Source: Perkinsus chesapeaki (taxonomy: Eukaryota; Perkinsozoa; Perkinsida; Perkinsidae). From it: 64,000 bases of DNA. A program made the position numbers and the translations under genes. Positions 1 through 9,707 of the stretch are shown in pieces. The DNA lies in contig JAAPAO010000035.1 of NCBI GenBank assembly GCA_013115145.1, positions 1 to 64,000 of the forward strand. The letters are read 5' to 3'. The notes beneath the pieces are model-generated. The model was not told the origin of the DNA, searched no databases, and saw only the letters and a list, made by a program, of their open reading frames with translations. Position 1 is the first letter of the stretch. Every line of letters starts with the position of its first letter.

Positions 1-2
1 TT

Positions 3-845
3 GATGCTTTTACTGGCTTTATGGTACATCGCGTGTTATCAGACCATGGTAAAGCTCCTGTATTAGTTGAAGCTCTAAACTCTGTTATGTTAGAACATGG
101 GTTCGTGATGGGTATCTTGTCAGATTCAGACCCCCGGTATAGTTCCGCCGAGATTCTAGCTTGGACGAAAGCTACAGGTATTCGCTGGTCTAGATGCCCT
201 GGTTATACCAGTTATCTCAGTGGATTTCATGAAGCTAAGCATAAATCTATAAATCGTATATTGCGAGGTTTATTACAGAAAAGTCGTTCTAATGGTTATG
301 AAACGGACTGGTATAAATTATTACCGAGAGCTGTTTATTTATGTAACAATGTCTGTCGTCCTTCTCTTGGATGTCCTATATTTCCAGCTGATGGTCACTA
401 TGTTTATGGTAGATCTTTACCCCCTAGTATTTGTCCACTACGTACCTTAAGTGCTGATGCTAAACAATCTCTTGATGATTTGCTACCTTTACCTATACCT
501 ACTACTCGTGAAATTACTAGATTGTTATGGGAGTATTCACAGGTTATTTCTGATGATCACCAATGGGTTGCTGAGAATATCGAAATTGGTCTGAGAAATC
601 GTGATGTGTATGGTGGTGTTAGTATTGCTAGATCAGATTTTGCTAAGTTGAAGATTGGAGATAAGGTGGTGAGATATAACTTTGACTGCTTAACACATAA
701 GCTATCTCAACGTTGGTTGAGTGATATTTATGTGGTATTGGACACTCGTGGTGTTATAGCTGCTATTGCCAAATCTGCTACAGACACTAATATCAAATAT
801 GAATATATTGGTAATTTGAAGAAGATTATAGATGATGATGAGTAA
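3..845 (+). CDS. Ty3-like retrotransposon integrase, 3' part of polyprotein
   Basis: The frame is open from base 3, so the 5' part lies outside the window. The first codon is the Asp of a DAFTGF block, fitting the first catalytic residue of a DDE integrase core. A second Asp follows in the SDSDPRY block (about residue 41) and the catalytic Glu sits in the FHEAKHKSINR block (about residue 77). After the core comes a C-terminal region with a KIGDKVVRYN stretch, like the chromatin- or DNA-binding tail of Ty3-type integrases. Codons are AT-rich and unlike those of the conserved genes further along, as expected for a mobile element. The ORF is intact to a TAA stop, so this copy may be young. I found no clear LTR or primer-binding site downstream. 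Reverse transcriptase, RNase H and gag would have to lie upstream of the window. Confidence 0.82.
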   Translation, partial: DAFTGFMVHRVLSDHGKAPVLVEALNSVMLEHGFVMGILSDSDPRYSSAEILAWTKATGIRWSRCPGYTSYLSGFHEAKHKSINRILRGLLQKSRSNGYETDWYKLLPRAVYLCNNVCRPSLGCPIFPADGHYVYGRSLPPSICPLRTLSADAKQSLDDLLPLPIPTTREITRLLWEYSQVISDDHQWVAENIEIGLRNRDVYGGVSIARSDFAKLKIGDKVVRYNFDCLTHKLSQRWLSDIYVVLDTRGVIAAIAKSATDTNIKYEYIGNLKKIIDDDE

Positions 846-1275
846 ATGTTATGCTGTATAATAATAGTTAGTTTGCACCCGGCCCCCGGAGTGTTAGCTA
901 AGTGGCTAAGTATCTTGATATCTTGATATCTTGCTTTCTCACTTTTCTTTATTATAGCTTAGCTGACATAGCAGAATATCTGAATTTCATAATTATTCTG
1001 AGTATACCACTCGTCAGCAGTTATACAAGTACTTTGCGTTCTACCCAGTATCTAGAAGTTACCCGAGTTCGTTAACACCGCGATCGCCAGGATCTCCGTA
1101 ACAATCCTACAACGATCGCACGGTAGTATTGCCGCGATGAAATACAAGTTACACCATCGAACATTTCAATAGTAACTCCAACTGGCACAAACATCGTGCC
1201 AGTCGGACTGGCCCAGTCCCACAATGTGGATTCCATAGTGATCTTCTCAGGCTTTATAGTTGACCAATAATTACA
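846..1275. other. Intergenic region between retroelement and family copy 1
   Basis: There is no supported gene. A short repeat (tatcttgatatcttgatatctt) lies near 910-930. The C-rich patch at about 880-890 could mark the end of the element, but no LTR was confirmed. Unlike the other family copies, no TTTCGTGCA/TGCATTTAGG promoter block is visible upstream of 1276. Confidence 0.5.
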
Positions 1276-1785
1276 ATGCACATCTGCAAGACCGTCGTAG
1301 TTCTCACTCTATCCGTGTGCGAGGGGCAGAGTCTGGCTAAGACCACTGAAGACCCGTTATTGGATGCCATTGAGAAAATGTTCAAGGGTTTCGTCGACGG
1401 AACAACGACTAGTCCGAGTTCTGACCACTCGGATGGAGAGAACAGCTTCTTCGACGGCATCAATCTCGATCTCTTCACTCAAAGGCCCTCAACCACGTTA
1501 GATGCTGTCGCTTCCAGTCCGGCACCATCAACATCCAACTCTTTCGGCGGTCTCACTATCGACCCAACGGAAGCGGTTGCAACCCCAGGATTAAGCATCG
1601 TGACAAAACAGGAGATTCTTGAAGATTACACCAGTCTCCTTGTTGCTATACTCATAGTCTTGATCTTAATCCTGGCTATTTTGGTGCTGCAATTGGTTTT
1701 GCCGAAATGTATGACTGGAAAAAGGTCAGAGGCCGCCGATGATCTAGAAGAGAATGCGGGGACAGTTAGCAGTTGTAGAGCATAA
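1276..1785 (+). CDS. FFD-module family protein, copy 1 (divergent, intronless)
   Basis: This is a 169-residue predicted type I membrane protein of the family that fills 8-23 kb. A hydrophobic N-terminus (residues 1-18) looks like a signal peptide. Two weak modules follow, SFFDGINLD (about residue 57) and FGGLTID (about residue 88), set in a Thr/Ser/Pro-rich stretch. A long membrane span follows the DYTSLL sequence (about residues 117-142). The tail DDLEENAG resembles the DLEQG tail of the others, and an ENAG motif also occurs in the spliced tail of the copy at 9.1 kb. It differs in having no tail intron, no shared promoter block, and a position outside the main array behind three conserved minus-strand genes. 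It may be an old member or one that lost its intron. Function is unknown. Confidence 0.72.
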   Translation: MHICKTVVVLTLSVCEGQSLAKTTEDPLLDAIEKMFKGFVDGTTTSPSSDHSDGENSFFDGINLDLFTQRPSTTLDAVASSPAPSTSNSFGGLTIDPTEAVATPGLSIVTKQEILEDYTSLLVAILIVLILILAILVLQLVLPKCMTGKRSEAADDLEENAGTVSSCRA

Positions 1786-2399
1786 AACATGTATATTACA
1801 TGATGTAATGCTGACGTGACGTTAATAACGTCAACCGGCTTTACTATAATTAAGAACATGAAAAACGGCCCGATTATTTTTTGCTGGATCCCCTTGTATC
1901 GCGTTGAGCTTTTTGAGTCTCCATTAGGACCTCCAAGATGTTATCCCCTGAGCTAATGTAGCTGTTGGTTGCCAGTACTACTGGCCCGGTAGCACCCGTG
2001 ACGTCTAAGACATCACTGCTTCCATGATATGGTCACACATGATATGAAACACCAGTAGTTCCTCTCATCGAGGGCCCCGAGTCAGGACTCCCGATACGAC
2101 TCGTGCGTGGCGTGCAATACGCAAATAAAATGGTTACGCAACGAATGGAGCTGCTGGCCTGCTATCAGCAGTACCAGTCAGTCCTACAAATCTCAAGTCC
2201 GAGTTCTGCAGCACAGGTGGCCTGAACACCCTACTTCTCATGACGCTGAAAGTTCCAACCTGAGACACAACGAGAACAGTGTGAGAAACTACTTTTGTCA
2301 TACACTAAGAGAAAGATGAGTATTATATCTGATAATTTAATTATCATCATTATCTTGCAGAGCATAAAGCAAACTGTTGCTCGCATGATATCGTTTGTT
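1786..2399. other. Gene-free interval
   Basis: A palindromic stretch near 1812-1835 (TGACGTGACGTTAATAACGTCA) follows copy 1. No coding frame longer than about 70 codons looks real and no RNA gene is recognised. Confidence 0.5.
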
Positions 2400-3812
2400 T
2401 CACGTTCGCACTAAAGGCTCGAATGTACCTGCCGAACCATCCTGCAGGGTTGGTACAGGTCTGAACCACGAAGATGGGTCCACAAGAGCCGACGGGCTAG
2501 ATGATAAGCGCGCCCAATCGGTATTAGTGAGTCTAATACTGCTCACCGCCAAGACCAATGAGAACTCTTTTACTGTAGTCATGTTAGCATACTGGGTTAA
2601 GTCCATGTTATCATACATGCCTCGCTTATGCGCCAGCTTAGCAAATATACCTTCGGTTTGCCAGCAATGGACATGCTTAATCCGGTCGGTCGAAGCCCGC
2701 TCATCACTATGAGAGAATTCATCAAGATTGCCGAATCCCTCACCAGACTTCACAACATTACCGATATGATTCAATGCCACATGACCGCTGTACAAGGAGG
2801 TAACGGGCCAGTGCCAATGAGGCCAGCTCAAAGTTGACGCGCAGCACTTCTCGTACTCCGAGAACTCTTGCGTGAGTAACCACCGCGCTACCGATACACT
2901 CAGTCGAGCAGCTGCTCGGACCAGGCGGAACTCTCCAAACCAGGTGCTGCCAAAATTGTGCTTGTCGAAGTCGTTCCGAAGTTCCAGAGTGGCCGACACA
3001 TACGGCAGATGCCGTGCAGTATTCTCGATCATATAGCCCCCCGTTCCAGCGATGAGATTAACCTCTTGTGGTAGCGTCCAATTGTAAAAGCCTGGCATCA
3101 GGAAAACGTCGGCATCCGTTCTCAGTGCACTATCATAAATGTAACCGTCGTACTCGGCCATAGATAATATGCTATTCATATAGGCAGCATACCCCATGAG
3201 AGGATCCTCAGGTTCACCGATCGGTGTGCTTCTCGACTCGATAGGCGTGTAAGGAGCAATGACGCAGCTCGACGGGCCCCAATCGTTATGGCGGGGTTGA
3301 GTTTTACACCCAAGGCTTACAGCGAGATCGGAACCAGCTAGCTCGGTTAGAACGACGAGATCCGTTTTCAGTGTAGCCGGCTCGTGTGCCACCGCCAGGA
3401 GCCATGAAAGGTATAGAGCCTTGAACTCACGGGTGAAACCTTCAACCTTATCAGCCGGGAGACACACAAACACTCCGCGAACGTGAATGTGCGACTTGTT
3501 GCGCCCTTGCGCTAGAACTTCAAGTACAGAATCCACCTCCAGGGCCATTTCGTGAGTTTCGGCCTTCAGTCGGGCCCGTCCCTGGGGAGTCTTCCAGTAG
3601 GCCTCACTCCCGATAATCTCCCAGATGGGTCGAGACGTAGCCGTGGCATAAGTGAGCGAATTGTTGGTCTCAATGGAATGACGAAAACTTCTAGAAGGAA
3701 CCAGGAACGGTTTTCGTTTTAGATCATCATAGTGCAGGTGTGGCCACATGCCGAATTGCAAGCCCAAAAGGATGATTCCAGCGGTCACCGTAAAGACTGT
3801 TAGAACCACCAT
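2400..3812 (-). CDS. Type II membrane protein, glycosyltransferase-like (DUF7164-like)
   Basis: This is a 470-residue single-exon frame with a clear ATG. Residues 5-22 form a signal anchor, giving the type II layout usual for Golgi enzymes. The middle carries RTDADVFLMPGF (about residue 238), an acidic D-x-D setting expected of a nucleotide-sugar-binding GT-A-like site, and a conserved-looking HNFGSTWFGE block follows. From memory this resembles the DUF7164 proteins common in alveolates and stramenopiles, but I could not search. Donor and acceptor are not predictable. The last 40 residues after SSIRLTNTDW are low in family character and may include intron read-through. It lies on the minus strand, tail to tail with copy 1. 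Confidence 0.7.
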   Translation of the reverse strand: MVVLTVFTVTAGIILLGLQFGMWPHLHYDDLKRKPFLVPSRSFRHSIETNNSLTYATATSRPIWEIIGSEAYWKTPQGRARLKAETHEMALEVDSVLEVLAQGRNKSHIHVRGVFVCLPADKVEGFTREFKALYLSWLLAVAHEPATLKTDLVVLTELAGSDLAVSLGCKTQPRHNDWGPSSCVIAPYTPIESRSTPIGEPEDPLMGYAAYMNSILSMAEYDGYIYDSALRTDADVFLMPGFYNWTLPQEVNLIAGTGGYMIENTARHLPYVSATLELRNDFDKHNFGSTWFGEFRLVRAAARLSVSVARWLLTQEFSEYEKCCASTLSWPHWHWPVTSLYSGHVALNHIGNVVKSGEGFGNLDEFSHSDERASTDRIKHVHCWQTEGIFAKLAHKRGMYDNMDLTQYANMTTVKEFSLVLAVSSIRLTNTDWARLSSSPSALVDPSSWFRPVPTLQDGSAGTFEPLVRT

Positions 3813-4236
3813 TAAAATAAAAAACTGTCAACAGTAGCTACCCGCACTTCAAAAACTTTCGGGACTAGAAGCAATAACAGTGCTGCACTGCCAGTGCTAC
3901 AGCAGCACGCCCCCTCATAAGATGCCCAGAAAGCAATTCAGCCATGGACATTCCGAATCGAGATTCGAAATTTTCGTTATCAGGCGAAAATCTCAATAAT
4001 TCACTCGCCCACAACACAGCCAATGCGCGTACCTCAGGCGCAGTACCACAGCTGCTATGCCAGATGCTTGGCTACCCAACAATATTTGTTAAATGCGATC
4101 TCGAACTCGACACCCATGGTAAAAGAATCACCACTACACAGAACGATACTCCACTGGGTTGGGAGCGATTTGAAGCTATCAATGCTATTTCAGCAGCGGT
4201 AAACAATGACTTTGAGCAGGGCAGCAGCGTCTATAT
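3813..4236. other. Intergenic interval between the 2.4 kb and 4.2 kb minus genes
   Basis: This holds the presumed promoter of the type II membrane gene and the 3' flank of the dehydrogenase. A 98-codon plus-strand frame at 3944-4240 exists but has no family match or splice logic, so I do not call it. Confidence 0.4.
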
Positions 4237-5765
4237 CTAATTCTGATCACGGCTCTTAACACAGCAAGGAGCGTGGCTTTCGTCTTCAACGACTTTCACC
4301 TGAAAGAAAGTGTTCCGATGGATGCGGCCACCATGGCCAAGCCACGTCGAACTTACAATCTCGGTATGGTCGGCCTCGGGACCCAATTTAGCCTCGGCCT
4401 CATTGACCAGTTTCATGGCCAACTCCGACATAGGATTATAAACTCCTTCGCCCTGAATAAAGGTTACGTAAGATAATACACTTGCTGATATACCCGCTAA
4501 TGCTAGTGACTTACCTCCATAAGGCGCAGCGCATTGGCAACATCCTTCTGGAGACCGGCCATGTTGAAGCCGTAATCGAACTTCCCTGGAACGAACAAGT
4601 TGCTGCTCAGCAAATAACGAGCAGGTTATTATTACGTGTCAAAATATTCTTGGGAAAACGTCCCTGGAGTACAAAAGTGCGCCCGCTAGAGGTATCGATG
4701 GCATCTAGAGCAGCCTGGACGTCAACTCCAGCCTTAGCCAGGGTAACCATTGCCTCCGAGCCCATCAATAAGTTTGCTGCCAGAAGTGCATTATTTATGG
4801 ACTGAAATATGAAATCAGAATGGATTAATAGAGGATTGCCCTACTTTAACAGCGTGGCCACTGCCAACAGGCCCCAGCCCAAAAACATGACCGCCAGGCG
4901 CGCCAGACCAGCAGTTTATCAAACGGCGAACGCCTGAAAGTCCTCACATGCATGCATGTACCGATTCTCCCGACGTCACACCTGATTCTTGGTCGTCCAC
5001 AAGAGACGGGTCCTGCGACCCCACCATTGACGTTAAAACACCTGCCTTCGCTCCCTGGCATCCACGTAATTGTCACAATTGGCAATGTAATAACGTGTCT
5101 TACATGTGGTCCTCCGCTAACAGCGCAATCAGTAAAAACTGTTTCCCGTCGAGCAGCACTATCCTGCGCAGACACTGTGGAAAGCCTCTCTGCGACGGCT
5201 TTGGTGAGAGGTGGGTAGCCGCTTGTACAGTCAACCCAGTACAGCTTCGGACCTTGAACAGAAAGCATGGACTCCGTGCTTCGTGCGCAGTAGAGTAGTT
5301 TCACGTGCGTTCTCCTTGTGTGGTGCTTCAAGCATAGTAGGATCCTTAACAATTGTGTCCGCTAATTGCGACACTTCGTTGGATGTCGGCACGCAGGTTA
5401 CCATATAGAGGGACGATACCGACCGGTTCGCCTGATTGAAGGAAACGATGCGGTCAACTGCGGCTTGCCTTGCATAGTCGCGAGTACCTCTAGCCACGAT
5501 CGTATCGAAGGTACTGGCTTGGTATCAAAGCCTACGTCCTCAGAGGCTTTAGTAGCACGATCGATACCACTTGTCGAAAAAATATTAACACGATGCCTGA
5601 TCACAAGTGAGGAATGTCAAGACGGAACAGGCGAACGGAGATACGATGCTACCCAGCAGCGGCAATACGACGACAGAGGGGAAGTCCAAGTTTCCCCAGA
5701 CCAATCATTAACACATTTAGCGGCTTGGCACCAGAAGCGGCCGCAACGGAGCTGACTGAGGACAT
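4237..5765 (-). CDS. 3-hydroxyisobutyrate dehydrogenase-like (6PGDH-family) enzyme
   Basis: This is a split gene of about seven or eight exons. It starts at ATG 5765 with a short leader, then a Rossmann GLGKLGLPLC block (exon 1, 5653-5765, intron after GG). Next come YMVTCVPTSNEV (around 5400), a WVDCTSGYPP block (around 5240) and CAVSGGP (around 5115), matching the DCST and APVSGG motifs of beta-hydroxyacid dehydrogenases. GLGPVGSGHAVK follows near 4860, with the catalytic-type Lys, then SINNALLAANLL, where a catalytic N-x-x-x normally lies. The C-terminal exons carry YGFNMAGLQKD and PMSELAMKL. The enzyme would oxidise a beta-hydroxyacid with NAD(P), as in valine catabolism or glyoxylate/succinic semialdehyde reduction. 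The substrate cannot be told. Exon borders between 5120 and 4900 are uncertain. Confidence 0.78.
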
Positions 5766-6099
5766 GAACAAAGAGGAAAGTTAAGAAACCTTAAATGAAC
5801 TCCCGAAAAGAGAGAACCCCGATACTTCCAAGTTAAGAGAATTGGAGTCTGCAACATCAAGAGCCACACGCCAAACCCAACTGACATATTATTCACTGGA
5901 AGGACATATCACTGGAAGGTTTTTCAATTGCGACGTCAATCTCCATTTCTTTGGGGTCTTCTCTTTATGGGCTCACAATAAGCAAGAGCACTCAGTTACT
6001 ACGACCCGTGTTCAATGTACTACAAAACTCGACAGTTACTTGATACGTACGGTGATCTAGAAACGTAAAAAGCTGGTAGGTCATCGATTGTGTAGCCTT
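5766..6099. other. Intergenic interval
   Basis: This is the promoter side of the dehydrogenase and the 3' side of the methyltransferase. I see no gene or clear repeat beyond a short direct repeat (cactggaagg) at 5895-5920. Confidence 0.4.
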
Positions 6100-7759
6100 C
6101 TATTCATCTTTCTTATCGGCGCTTTCCTCTTCTTCGTCTTCATCGTCATCATCCTCGTCGTCACCCTCATGGACATCAACTTCGATGTCCTCGAGAATCT
6201 TCTCGATCAGGGCCTTGGTATCTTTGGGAGCGTCGGCGGGCTTGGCGATCTTCTCAATCATCCACACGGCGAGTGTCTCATTCTCGGCCAAGGCTTGCAT
6301 GAGGATCTCGTTGATGTCGCCTAGTTCGGCCATATCAATTTCATCACCCTCTTGCAGCTCAGCATTTTCGCCTTCTTCGGCAGTATCACCTAACGCCCCG
6401 AAACACAGAATTCGCTATCAAATTCATATCAGATTTGTTACCCTCAGGGGCGTTGTCGTCCGTTGCGGCTTTCTCCACCGTCTCTTTCTGAGGAGCTGCT
6501 TCTGTCTCTTCCTGGCCTTCTTCTTCCTCCTCATCCTCATCATCAATATCAGGTAGTTCAATATCATCCCCACCATCATCTAGTACATGGCATGAAATCT
6601 TGTACGAAACATCGTCGGCTCCGGACAGCAAACCAGGTAAAATAGTCTCCCTCAAGACCTACAATAGCATGGTGGCAACGTCTATGGACAAAAGATGTCA
6701 CCTTCACTCCGGATTCCTCGAATGGGCCAAACATTGTGCTCCAGACCAGCTGACCGCCGACCTTCAGGGCCTCTCCTTCGGCCTTGCACAACTTCTGGAC
6801 ATGTTCAGCGCCGGTCTCATCAGCAAGGAGACCATCGATAGTCGCCTTATCAAGGAACATATCGACCTCACCTGACAAACAGCAGTCCTTTCCCGTCACT
6901 AAATTTCATCCAAAAGAGAGAGAGGGTCCGGCCCTCGGGGCCTTTCACTTTGTCCACTGACTCCAGAAATCGTGCGTGTGCTAATCCACATCGGAGTATG
7001 TGGAACATACCCGGAAATGCTCACCTGGCTTGACTATCTCGGGGCACATCTCGGCAGCCTCCTTATTGTGATACTCCACATCTTTGAAGTGTTCCTTGCA
7101 CAGCTCAATAGCGCTGGGGGAGTAGTCGAGACCAACCAAGCGACCAGTATATCCAGCATCGCGCATTGACTTGAGAAACGATGACACCTATGGACAGAGC
7201 CTATGAACTTGGGGAATGTTTGCAGACTCAACATTATAAAGCTGATGTACGTGTGGATTGTCTTCAATATAGTTACGCTGCTGTAGCCTCTAGTCAAGCA
7301 GCAGCAAGACATTGACTACAATTCATAATGAATAATTCATTAAAATATCCTCGAAAAATGTTATTCGGAAACAGCCAAAAGGACAAATGTAACCACCTAC
7401 TCCGCATCCTATGTCAACCACGGTGATGTCTTTTTTCTCAGGCAAAAGCTCCTTCATAGCCTCAAAACTGAAATGCCACTCGTCGGTAGAATCGGCATCA
7501 TCATCTTCAGCGGCATCCTCTTTATCTGATAGCAAATCTCTGACCAGCTCCATAAGACCCGACTGCCATTACTGGCCTTCTTTTCATCGTTAGTTCCCTC
7601 GTCGGTAAGCCTTTGTTTTTTTGCCTTATAACGCTTCTCCCAATAGCTAGCATCGCCATAGTGACGGAAGTCCTTCTCGCCGTCCTCATCGGCATCAGCA
7701 ATCTCATGAGCTGCTCGCTTCTTACTACCCGTTTCGGTGGCGGATGGGGTGACAGTCAT
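6100..7759 (-). CDS. Class I SAM methyltransferase, EEF1AKMT/METTL13-type, with acidic tail
   Basis: The start chosen is ATG 7759; another in-frame ATG lies at 7801. Near the N-terminus is YWEKRYKAKK, the SYWdxRY signature of METTL/EEF1A lysine methyltransferases, followed by motif I VVDIGCG (around 7405), GLDYSPSAIELC (motif II, around 7120) and DKATIDGLLAD (around 6840), the typical D-K-G/A-T-x-D-x-L-L box. GGQLVWSTM then gives the last strand. The C-terminal third is extremely Asp/Glu-rich and ends DKKDE. Introns lie after GCG (about 210 nt), after VKP, after SGVK and after APEG. The frame changes near 7560 within about 20 nt, so either a tiny intron or a frameshift is present. It flanks the family array on the left, and a fragment of it is duplicated at 10.6-10.9 kb. 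Confidence 0.78.
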
Positions 7760-8340
7760 TAGAGACGGGGCGAAGGGAAGAACTGATCGAAATAAATGCA
7801 AGAGTGGAAGACTTTAAAATCCTAGCTAGCACGAGTCCGGCTACACTGAAATAACGAACGTACTGCCACAACCTACGGCAGCCGTCGTTGTACACAGTCT
7901 TCAGAGTTCTGGCGAATTCGGGTATTTTTTTGACATGCTTGAATATGTGTGGTGGCATGGCCGCCGGAAGCCTTCGCCCTGATCTTAGATTAGTGATGAA
8001 TCATCACTGATGATCACTGATTGATCTTATAGAAAGAAGTCATTACAAACGATTTAATACGGAAAGGTGGCTTGCCATAAGTCCGCAGGTGATACAGTAC
8101 CCTCATGAAGCAGATCTGGGGAGATAATCACCGAATTTACCGAAGGGGCAATCGCTAGCTCTTCAGCCAATATACTCGAGGAGTTTTCAAGCAGGTACCA
8201 AAGGCCGCATAAGGACTGAGAGAACGACAGCCTCTCGTACGTATGAACCCTAAACCAACGATCGTGACTTTGCCTCGTGCTCTGCTTCTGGACGTTACAC
8301 GCCAAGACGGTGGTGTCACGGTGTCATAACAGCTGCCGCG
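7760..8340. other. Left boundary of the array; duplicated upstream block
   Basis: The stretch at about 8070-8330 is recognisably similar to about 11095-11320. Shared pieces include an accgaaggggcaat/accggagggacaat block and a ctaaaccaacgat/ctaaacccacgaa block. It therefore belongs to the segment copied together with the family promoter. Short palindromes (tgatgaatcatcactgatgatcactga) lie near 7992-8020. I see no gene. Confidence 0.55.
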
Positions 8341-8357
8341 TCGTGCGACACATCCGA

Positions 8358-8409
8358 TTTTCGTGCAAGTTTCCTGCATTTAGGCAAAAAAGGCGTCGAC
8401 GACCGCTGG
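8358..8409 (+). promoter_or_regulatory. Shared upstream element, truncated copy
   Basis: TTTTCGTGCA (8358-8367) and TGCATTTAGG (8375-8384) are followed by a gcgtcgacgaccgctgg block ending at 8409, with a 17-nt start-to-start spacing. The same pair with the same spacing occurs before copies 2 and 3. The elements lie about 95-120 bp before the ATG at 8480. Confidence 0.65.
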
Positions 8410-8479
8410 TCGTAGGAATGGGCACTAGTCGAGGTAACAGCTGGTTTTCTCAGATATAATTGGTTTATCTGATCGTAGA

Positions 8480-8569
8480 ATGAAGTTCTCCACTATACTC
8501 TGCGCTCCCTGCATTGCTTTCTGTGGCGCATGGTTTGAAGGCCTGTCTGTCGAAGCCTTCGACTCATAG
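8480..8569 (+). pseudogene. Truncated FFD-module family copy
   Basis: An ATG opens a 29-codon frame: a signal-peptide-like start, then WFEGLSVEAFDS and a stop. WFEGLSVEA is the family's first module (compare FFDGVTVED). Everything after it, including the Thr/Pro-rich region, membrane span and tail, is missing, and AT-rich inverted repeats begin about 30 bp later. The promoter block upstream is well preserved. It could still be transcribed and make a short secreted peptide, but a broken copy is more likely. Confidence 0.7.
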
Positions 8570-8600
8570 GAGAATTCACTGCTTTACAGGGAATACCCAC

Positions 8601-8790
8601 CACTGGATTAGATAATGTAATTTAAATAAAGTACTGTATTAAATCCAGTGCTTTATTTAAATTACCCAAAGTTTGGGTCATTATTCGGGATTATTTGGGT
8701 CAAGCCATTTAATATATAGTTTGGGTCCCAAACTATATATAATATATAATATAATATATAATATAACATATTAATATATAATATATTAAA
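8601..8790. repeat. Nested AT-rich inverted repeats
   Basis: Arms are CACTGGATT (8601-8609) with AATCCAGTG (8642-8650), and GTAATTTAAATAAAG (8617-8631) with CTTTATTTAAATTAC (8651-8665); the two pairs interleave. A CCCAAA/TTTGGG palindrome follows (8665-8677), then a 14-bp-arm palindrome at 8712-8740, and long TA-rich sequence to about 8790. This may be a small mobile element (MITE-like) or its remains. Confidence 0.65.
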
Positions 8791-8964
8791 TATCATACAT
8801 AAGAATCTCATGATAAAATATATCACTTAGCTAATAAAAAAATAAATTCGTGAATAAATACACTAAATACCCATGACTTGAATTGTTGGGGCCGAATGCT
8901 ATCTCATCCGGTTCGAGGAAAGCCTTTCCCGAAAAGGTATACTCCCGCCAGGGCTCGCGCAGGG

Positions 8965-8991
8965 ATTTCGTGCAACTAACATGCAATTAGG
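8965..8991 (+). promoter_or_regulatory. Shared upstream element, copy 2
   Basis: ATTTCGTGCA (8965-8974) and TGCAATTAGG (8982-8991) have the same 17-nt spacing as at 8358 and 11330. A cgcgaccgcaggcg stretch follows, comparable to the GGCGACC block of other copies. The ATG is about 140 bp downstream. Confidence 0.6.
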
Positions 8992-9127
8992 TCACTTTTT
9001 CCGCGACCGCAGGCGCGGCGGTCGCGGTCGGGAGGATTTGTGGAGCTTGCACTCAGTGCAATGCACTGCGCAACTGTGGTTGGTCCTTGAAGCGAACATT
9101 TTCAGCTATTTAAAAGCCTATATTGTT

Positions 9128-9707
9128 ATGATTAGACAAGCTATCCTTCTCATTCTCTGCGTGCCTTCAGGGGCATTCTTCGAAGATTTGCATGTTGAAG
9201 ACTCAAGTGCGCTTGCCGGGTTGAACTTGGACGATGCTTCTTCGGCGACAAGCCCGAGGCCACTTGGTACACTCAAGCTCGGCACAGCAGTTACTCCGCG
9301 GCCGGGCTTATTCGAGGAATTGGCGATCGAGTCTATTCTCACGACAAGTACGGCCTCACATGTGGTGGATGAAGGCGAAGACACTGCAGCCCCAGGAATG
9401 AGCAACAGCTCTAAGCAAATGGAGAGCCCTAACTTAGGTGGACCTAGGGACTACCATGTGGTCCTAACTGCCTTACTTATCATTACCTCATTAGTCTGGG
9501 TAGTAGGCATGTTGCAGCTATGGGCCCTGATGAAGCTTGCTTCGGCTGCCCATCGGGAAAGGATAATTACAGACTTGGAGCAGGGGTAATAGCGATTATC
9601 TTGCCACTCCATGGCGGACACGCTTTAGTCTGAGTCATTTTAGGCATACGCTCGAGAAAGGGAGCATCAACTTCGACAATGAAGAAAATGCCGGAGTCGG
9701 CTCATAA
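9128..9707 (+). CDS. FFD-module family protein, copy 2
   Basis: Exons 9128-9585 and 9644-9707 give 173 residues; the intron is 58 nt. I chose ATG 9128 because it places a signal peptide (residues 1-15) directly before AFFEDLHVEDSSAL, as in the paralogues; the frame extends upstream to 8981. A second module GLFEELAIES lies near residue 61. A Thr/Ser/Pro-rich spacer leads to DYHVVLTALL and one membrane span with the family signature VGMLQLWALMKLA. The tail is DLEQG, then a short acidic end containing ENAG. The splice falls after the second base of the Gly codon in DLEQG, as in the other split copies. It is predicted to sit in the plasma or endomembrane with the modules outside. Function is unknown. 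Confidence 0.78.

Noticed and set aside
1-845. Host gene interpretation of the first ORF
   Set aside because: DDE-integrase spacing of the two Asp and one Glu and AT-rich codons fit a retrotransposon.
3944-4240. 98-codon plus frame as a gene
   Set aside because: No signal, domain or splice context; it ends in the 3' end of the dehydrogenase gene on the other strand.
4948-5298. 116-codon and overlapping plus frames
   Set aside because: They lie opposite the dehydrogenase exons, whose motifs are clear on the minus strand.
6088-6556. Hydrophobic plus frames (Leu/Phe/Ile/Val-rich)
   Set aside because: They are the complement of the Asp/Glu-rich methyltransferase tail; GAT/GAG runs read as ATC/CTC in reverse.
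9118-9405. 95-codon minus frame opposite family copy 2
   Set aside because: It is the mirror of the real plus-strand exon; its composition follows the plus-strand codons and it has no family match. The same holds for similar antisense frames under the other copies.
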